This document shows positions 59,607-64,000 of a stretch of DNA of 64,000 nucleotides, piece by piece. The notes under the pieces are model-generated. The model was not told where the DNA came from, did no database searches, and saw only the letters and a list, made by a program, of their open reading frames with translations. The translations under genes were made by a program, and so were the position numbers. Each line of letters starts with the position of its first letter. Within the stretch, counting starts at the first letter, position 1. The DNA is taken from assembly GCA_028285495.1 (NCBI GenBank), contig JANQPB010000042.1, positions 1 to 64,000 of the forward strand, in the 5' to 3' direction. This DNA is from Acidimicrobiales bacterium (lineage in GTDB: Bacteria; Actinomycetota; Acidimicrobiia; Acidimicrobiales; SZUA-35).

Positions 59607-59643
59607 GGGGTGTGGCCGTGCCGCCGCGCATCGGCCACACCCC
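59607..59643. repeat. perfect 12-bp inverted repeat in the intergenic region
   Basis: GGGGTGTGGCCG pairs exactly with CGGCCACACCCC around a 13-nt loop. It is the strongest stem seen in the 59523-59944 gap, about 85 nt upstream of the methyltransferase start. It could be a bidirectional terminator or part of a structured RNA; no U-tract is seen on either side. Confidence 0.8.
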
Positions 59644-59821
59644 GAACTCGGGCCGATCGACGTCACGACGAGGTGAGGATGCGTCCACCGGCACAGACTG
59701 AACAGTTGCAAGGCAGACCGCATCACGAGCCACAATCATCCGCCTTCTCGAACGAACTATACACCTCGCCCCCGTTGGCAGTCCCGTCGCCACCGTCAAC
59801 CGTCTTGGACAAGTAACAGAC

Positions 59822-59843
59822 CATTGTCGGACGTACGACAATG
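59822..59843. promoter_or_regulatory. perfect 8-6-8 palindrome, operator-like
   Basis: CATTGTCG - GACGTA - CGACAATG. The exact dyad symmetry with a 6-nt centre has the form of a dimeric helix-turn-helix repressor site. It lies in the gene-free region 59523-59944; the regulator is unknown. Confidence 0.55.
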
Positions 59844-59861
59844 TCGTCATCTGGCCGAGAC

Positions 59862-59895
59862 CTCAGATCGGCGCACTTTGAACTATCGATCTGAG
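59862..59895. repeat. perfect 9-bp inverted repeat with 16-nt loop
   Basis: CTCAGATCG pairs exactly with CGATCTGAG. It lies 50-80 nt beyond the stop of the MBL hydrolase gene, so a terminator role for that gene is possible, although no T-run follows. Confidence 0.65.
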
Positions 59896-59944
59896 ATATC
59901 TCGCTGGCCGAGCGGCGTTTCCTGCGGCGGAGTTGACCGGCCGG

Positions 59945-61072
59945 TCAGTCGCGCATCCGGTACCGGAGCAGGGGACCATCCGACTTTATGTCAGCTTCAT
60001 GACAGAGTGTGAGGTGCTGGAGGTGGGCGTAGGTCTCGGATTCGGCCATCGGTCCCCACGATCGTTGCTGGAACAACTCGCGCATGTACTCCTCGACCGT
60101 GCCGTCGCCGAGCCGCTCGCCGGCCTCCCGCAGGGTCTGCAGCCGGTCCTCGTGATGACGGATGATGTCGTCGGCCCGCCCGGCCAGGTCGGTGAACTCC
60201 AGCCCGTGGGCCGGGAGCACCGACCGGACGGCGGAGAAGCCCTTCATCCGATCGAGGCTGGCGAAGAACTGGGCCAGCGGGTCCCTGGCGGTCGTGAGGC
60301 CGGAGATGTGGGGCGTGATCGTCGGCAGCACGTGGTCGCCGCTGATCATCACCCCGCCGTCTGGGTCCCACAGGCACAGGTGGTCCTCGGTGTGGCCGGG
60401 GGTGTGGACCGACACCCAGCCTCGGCCGCCGAGCTCGAGCACGTCGGCATCGTCGACCCGGCGTGTCGGTCGGGTCGGGGCGATGAAGCGCCCGGCGGCG
60501 AGGCGGAGGGCCCGGTAGCGGATGCGGCGGCTGAGCGGCAGCTCGTACGGCTTGCCGCCCCAGGGGGTCTCGCGGACCAGGGGGCCGTCCGGCACCGGCC
60601 GGGGCAGCGCCGATCCGTCGGCGGACGATGTCGACGCCCCGTCACCGTTCGCCGCATCCGGCTCGAGGACCGTCAGCGCCTCCTCGTCGTCCGCCTCCGC
60701 CTCGGGGTCGAGGAACGTGCGGAACTGGCGGTGGGTGATGATCTCGGAGCCGCACTGCTTGCGGAACCGGGAGGCCTGACCGAAGTGGTCGGGATGGGAG
60801 TGGGTGACGACGACGGTGTGGACCCGCGAGATCGGGATACCGACCGAGCCGAGCTGCCGCTTCAGGTACCGCCACGTGCGCAGCCCGGGCAGACCCGGGT
60901 CGACGAGGGCGACGCCGTCTGCGTCCTCCATCGCGTAGCAGTTGACGTGGCCGAGGCCGGGGAAGGAGATCGGGAGCTGCAGGCGGAGGATGCCGGGAAC
61001 CACCTCGTCGATCTCGCTTCGAGGTGGTTGACGCTCCACGCGAACCGGCTTGACCGGAGATACTTCGCTCAC
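59945..61072 (-). CDS. MBL-fold metallohydrolase
   Basis: A 375-residue metallo-beta-lactamase-fold hydrolase. The dinuclear zinc motif is VVTHSHPDHFG, with later ligands VHTPGHTEDHL (His), ISGDHVLP (Asp) and VLPAHGLEF (His). An insertion of about 55 residues (Asp/Ser/Gly-rich, then PWGGKPYELPLS) separates the first and second metal motifs. The C-terminal helix bundle (HHEDRLQTLREAGERL) resembles LACTB2/glyoxalase-II-like family members. The start is GTG 61072, supported by TATGTT 6 nt upstream; the longer upstream frame lacks similarity. The stop codon is inside the 14-bp palindrome TGACCGGCCGGTCA. Confidence 0.88.
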   Translation of the reverse strand: MSEVSPVKPVRVERQPPRSEIDEVVPGILRLQLPISFPGLGHVNCYAMEDADGVALVDPGLPGLRTWRYLKRQLGSVGIPISRVHTVVVTHSHPDHFGQASRFRKQCGSEIITHRQFRTFLDPEAEADDEEALTVLEPDAANGDGASTSSADGSALPRPVPDGPLVRETPWGGKPYELPLSRRIRYRALRLAAGRFIAPTRPTRRVDDADVLELGGRGWVSVHTPGHTEDHLCLWDPDGGVMISGDHVLPTITPHISGLTTARDPLAQFFASLDRMKGFSAVRSVLPAHGLEFTDLAGRADDIIRHHEDRLQTLREAGERLGDGTVEEYMRELFQQRSWGPMAESETYAHLQHLTLCHEADIKSDGPLLRYRMRD

Positions 61073-61078
61073 CAAACC

Positions 61079-61084
61079 AACATA
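61079..61084 (-). promoter_or_regulatory. candidate -10 element (TATGTT), leaderless
   Basis: Minus-strand TATGTT ends 6 nt before the GTG at 61072 and helps to choose that start. Confidence 0.45.
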
Positions 61085-61179
61085 GACGGCGATGGGGGCG
61101 TCGACGAACTCTCCCTGGCCGCCGTGACCGATGCCGCACACGCCCGATGCCCGAGCCGTCCGGCATCGAGGCTCGTCGG

Positions 61180-63966
61180 TCAGGTCGGTGTGGTGAAGTC
61201 CAGGCGAGCCGAGGCGGTCTGATCGGCGACGTCCTTGACGGTGACCGTCAACGTGTAGGCCACGCCGGGGGTCAGCTCCGAGCCCCTCCTGGCGTCGAAG
61301 TCGAGGTTCCAGGCCAGCGCACACTGGATGGCGGCGTCGTAACCGCTGCTGGCGCCCGACTGCAGCGACCCGTCGCTGCCCCGGAGACGGAACTGGGTGG
61401 CGACGCAGGCGTCGCTCCGGTAGGTGATCGACGCCGAGTCGCCGTCGACGGCGACGAGGGTCGGCCGAGCGAGGGCGGGGGCTGCGTCGTCGTCCGGCGG
61501 CTCGCCGTCGTCGTCAGGGGGCGGGGGCAGGACATCGCTCGTGGTCGTCGAGGCCGTGGTCGTCGTGGTGGTCCGCCGTCTGGTGGTGGTGGTCTCCTCG
61601 GTTGTCGGCGGGCTCGACGTCGTCGCCCTCGTGGTGGTGGTCCGGCGTCTGGTGGTGGTGGTCTGGGCGGTGGTCGGCGGGCCGGTCGTGGTCGCCCGTT
61701 CCGTGGTCGGCGGGCTCGATGTCGACCCGATCGTCGGCGGCGACGTCGCCGGACCGGCGGCCGCCGTCGTGTTCGGCCGGCGCCGGACGGTGGCAACGGT
61801 GGTCGCCGTCGTCGGGGGCAGGTCGGTCACGAAGGGCGCGTCGGTGGAGACGTAGTTGACCCCGGTGGTCGCGGTGGTCAGCGACGGTTGGGGAACGCCC
61901 TCGGTGCTGATCGAGGTGGTGCTCGAACGGATCTCCCTGGCGGCGAAGAACAGCACCGTGGCCACGATCGAGGCCAGTCCGAGCAGCGCGGCGAGGGTCG
62001 CCACCCGACGTCGGTTGCGGAACCAGAACAGCTCGAGCCGCACCCTGGCCCTGGCCAGCAGACCGTGGTCGTCCGCCGCCGTGCGGACCCGGCCCATGTT
62101 GGGGAACGGGATCGCCTCCGATGGTGCCGGCGGGGCGAAGGGCAGCGCTCCGTCGTCCGGCGCCGCGACCGCGTCGACGCCGAGCTCGTCGAGGCCGTCG
62201 GCCGGCTGGTGCCCGTTGGTGTCGATCGGTTGGTCGAACACGTCGGTCGGGTCGTCGTCGGCCGCCACGAGCGACGGGCGGGCCGGCATCGTCGGCGGTG
62301 CCGGCGCCAGGAGGGCCATGGCTCCGTCGTCGTCGGCCGTGGCCTCGGCCCCGACGGCGGCGGGGCCGGCCTCGACGCCAACGGCAACCGGCTGGACCGG
62401 CGGGTGCGGAATCGACTGCGGGGCCCGCTCGGGCGAGTGGCCGGCGCCGCCCGGCCCGATGATCGGCGGGCCGTCGAGGCGGCCATTCGGGCCGTCGTGA
62501 CCGTCGCGACCGCCGTCGTCGGCCCCCGGCCCGTCGCCCGGCACGGCGGTCGGGTCGTAGACGAACTCTTGGGTCCTGGTGAACAGCTCGGTGAGATCGA
62601 CGATCTCGTCATCGCCCTCCGGCTGGTCGTGGTCGAGGTCGTCGCCCGGACCGTCGTGCTCGGCGTCGACGTCGTCGGCCCCGGCCTCGCCGGCCGGCCC
62701 CTCGGCCGCCTCGTCCGGGTGGCCAGACGTGGTGCCGACGTCCTCGTCGGATTCGGGGTCGAGGTCGGTGCCGGGGTCGAGGTCGGTGCCGGGGTCGAGC
62801 TCGACCGTCGCCCCGGCGTCGGTCCGCAGGTCGATGGTCTCGGACCCGTGCGGCTCACCCGTCGGTGCCCAGGTCTCGTCGCTGGGATCCGGGTCGGGGA
62901 ACGGGGTCGTCTCGTCACCGGGGAGCTGCTCGGCGGCCCGCATCTCCGGCGTGGCCAGCACGATGTCGTCGAGCCCGGCCGGCAACAGGAGGCGGTCGTC
63001 GTCGATCCCGGACTCGTCGGCCTCGACATCGTTCCCGCCGTCGAGGTCGTCGAGGCCGTCGGCGAAGGCGATGTCCTGCAGCCCGGACGGGACGAGCGGG
63101 TCGGGGCCGGCGTTGACGACCGGAGCGGAGGTGGCCAGCAGCTCGTCGAGGTCGACCTCCGGCTCCTCAGCGTCGCCGGCGACGGCGCCGTCGTGCTCGT
63201 CGTCTGGTCCGGCCTCGATCGCCCGCTGTAGCGCCCGGTACATGGCGGTGGCGCTGCCGTAGCGGTTCATCAGCGAGTCGTGCAGACCGTGCTCGATCAC
63301 GTCGAGGATCCGGGGCGGGACGAGCCCGGTCACCTCGCTCAGGTAGTCGTCGACGGGCTCGTCGCGGCCGGGGCTGCGGCCGAGCACCAGCGTGCACAGG
63401 ATCAGCGCGAGCGAGTAGACGTCGGCGGCCGCCGTCGGCGGCCGGTCGTTGCCGGCCTCGGGGGCACGGAAGTCGGGACCGCCGTCGTCGAACCGGCGTG
63501 TCGCCATCCCGAAGGCCGACACCGTCGGCGTGTCGGCCGCCTCCAGGAGGATCTTGGAGGGCCGCAGGTCGCCGATGGCGATGTCGTCGTCGTGCAGCGT
63601 GCCGACGGTCCTCGCCACCTCGGCGACGAGTTGGGATGCGGGGAACCAGGGAGTCGGGCCCCGGTCGATCTGGTCCTGGAGGCTGCCGAGCGACAGCCAG
63701 GGGATGACGACGAACGACCGGCCATCCGGCGCGACGCCGTGGTCGAGCAGCGCAACCAGCCCGGCGTCGTCGCGGCTCCGGCGCAGCAAGGCCCGCCTCC
63801 GGCGCTGCAGTCGCTTGGGCAGCACCGGTTCGCTGGCAGGGTCGAGCAGCTTGACGATAACCTCACGGCCATCCTGTTCGCGGCGGGCTCGGACGATCGT
63901 CGACCGTCCCGCTTCCAGTACCCTCGTCGTCTCGTACCCGGGAACCCCGGGAGAAGTGCTGTTCAC
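61180..63966 (-). CDS. PknB-like transmembrane pseudokinase with Thr-rich stalk and C-terminal beta domain
   Basis: A 928-residue protein. Residues 10-270 have the Ser/Thr-kinase fold: VIVKLL with the beta-3 Lys39, and IAIGDLRPSKILL in place of HRDLKPEN. Asp133 is kept, but the metal-binding Asn is Lys138 and the DFG Asp is Ala151 (SAFGMA). The glycine loop (EAGRSTIV) is degenerate. Catalysis is therefore improbable. A long acidic disordered linker (270-630) is followed by a transmembrane helix at about 654-676, a Thr-rich external stalk (TTTTRRRTTTT units) and a C-terminal fibronectin-like domain (about 840-928) with two Cys that could pair. GTG start with GGAAGG upstream. It probably senses or scaffolds at the envelope. 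Confidence 0.88.
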   Translation of the reverse strand: MNSTSPGVPGYETTRVLEAGRSTIVRARREQDGREVIVKLLDPASEPVLPKRLQRRRRALLRRSRDDAGLVALLDHGVAPDGRSFVVIPWLSLGSLQDQIDRGPTPWFPASQLVAEVARTVGTLHDDDIAIGDLRPSKILLEAADTPTVSAFGMATRRFDDGGPDFRAPEAGNDRPPTAAADVYSLALILCTLVLGRSPGRDEPVDDYLSEVTGLVPPRILDVIEHGLHDSLMNRYGSATAMYRALQRAIEAGPDDEHDGAVAGDAEEPEVDLDELLATSAPVVNAGPDPLVPSGLQDIAFADGLDDLDGGNDVEADESGIDDDRLLLPAGLDDIVLATPEMRAAEQLPGDETTPFPDPDPSDETWAPTGEPHGSETIDLRTDAGATVELDPGTDLDPGTDLDPESDEDVGTTSGHPDEAAEGPAGEAGADDVDAEHDGPGDDLDHDQPEGDDEIVDLTELFTRTQEFVYDPTAVPGDGPGADDGGRDGHDGPNGRLDGPPIIGPGGAGHSPERAPQSIPHPPVQPVAVGVEAGPAAVGAEATADDDGAMALLAPAPPTMPARPSLVAADDDPTDVFDQPIDTNGHQPADGLDELGVDAVAAPDDGALPFAPPAPSEAIPFPNMGRVRTAADDHGLLARARVRLELFWFRNRRRVATLAALLGLASIVATVLFFAAREIRSSTTSISTEGVPQPSLTTATTGVNYVSTDAPFVTDLPPTTATTVATVRRRPNTTAAAGPATSPPTIGSTSSPPTTERATTTGPPTTAQTTTTRRRTTTTRATTSSPPTTEETTTTRRRTTTTTTASTTTSDVLPPPPDDDGEPPDDDAAPALARPTLVAVDGDSASITYRSDACVATQFRLRGSDGSLQSGASSGYDAAIQCALAWNLDFDARRGSELTPGVAYTLTVTVKDVADQTASARLDFTTPT
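61565..61702 (-). repeat. 69-nt imperfect tandem repeat encoding the Thr-rich stalk
   Basis: Two copies with a 69-nt period, each containing GTGGTGGTCC followed by GTCTGGTGGTGGTGGTCT on the plus strand. They encode repeated Thr-Arg-rich segments just outside the membrane helix of the pseudokinase-like protein. Confidence 0.75.
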
Positions 63967-64000
63967 CTGTGCCTTCCGGCCACCGATGCACCCGAAGCCG

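Noticed and set aside
59566..59850. Possible 94-codon ORF in the structured intergenic region
   Set aside because: Arg/Ser/Thr-rich with no motif, runs through two perfect inverted repeats, and lacks the third-position G+C bias of real genes here.
61540..61740. Direct repeats considered as a CRISPR-like or VNTR array
   Set aside because: Only two diverged 69-nt copies inside a coding frame, with no spacers; they encode a Thr-rich stalk.
61147..63231. Plus-strand frame opposite the pseudokinase gene
   Set aside because: Mirror translation of acidic and Thr-rich coding sequence; the minus-strand product has a recognisable kinase fold and membrane helix.
1..64000. tRNA, rRNA, insertion sequence, prophage or integrative element
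   Set aside because: No cloverleaf-type sequence, transposase, integrase or terminal repeats were recognised on either strand.

Overview
The window is 64 kb of very G+C-rich DNA (roughly 70% or more by eye) with dense, mostly collinear genes. It carries no tRNA, rRNA, insertion sequence or CRISPR array that I can see. F420-type luciferase-like oxidoreductases, a nickel superoxide dismutase with its own maturation protease, a thiolase-like protein with an extra C-terminal domain, acyl-CoA enzymes and GTG starts point to an actinomycete. The overall flavour fits the class Acidimicrobiia, but that placement is inference.

Layout. 1-7.5 kb: a membrane-anchored coiled-coil protein (cut by the window edge), EPSP synthase (aroA) with an extra N-terminal module, a zinc dehydrogenase, a thiolase-like protein and a large RND/MMPL-like membrane protein. 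7.6-12.2 kb: cystathionine beta-synthase and a cystathionine gamma-synthase-type enzyme in a coupled pair, a D-2-hydroxyacid dehydrogenase and a PhyH dioxygenase. 12.2-16.3 kb: a hotdog thioesterase, sodN - PhyH - sodX, and an ABC-F ATPase. 16.3-21.2 kb (minus strand): a trehalose-phosphatase/GH15 fusion, an LLM oxidoreductase and an enoyl-CoA hydratase.

21.2-30.7 kb (minus strand) is the highlight: a single 3155-codon non-ribosomal peptide synthetase with order C-A-[PP-loop amidotransferase-like insert]-T-C-A-T-TE-methyltransferase. The insert lies inside the first adenylation domain, whose specificity residues read like an Asn code. Facing away from it are a HupE/UreJ-like membrane protein and a translationally coupled free carrier protein. 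32.8-38.7 kb: a complete glycolate/glyoxylate module (malate synthase G, glcD, glcE, glcF). 39-43 kb: a free-standing adenylation enzyme divergent from an acyl-CoA dehydrogenase (a PltF/PltE-like pair), then another LLM enzyme.

43-48 kb: a thioredoxin-like/NHL protein, an acyl-CoA synthetase, a lipoprotein and an M20 peptidase. 48.2-52.7 kb: a copper/respiration cluster (cytochrome c, SCO, cupredoxin-like lipoprotein, membrane protein, PCuAC chaperone with a Met/His/acidic repeat) next to a divergent ECF sigma/anti-sigma pair. 52.7-64 kb: a short-chain dehydrogenase, class I fumarase, a UvrD-type helicase with HRDC, a methyltransferase preceded by a structured low-G+C intergenic region, an MBL hydrolase, and a pseudokinase-like transmembrane protein.

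A recurrent regulatory theme is a TAnnnT hexamer 6-8 nt before the start codon of at least ten genes on both strands, as expected for leaderless transcripts.
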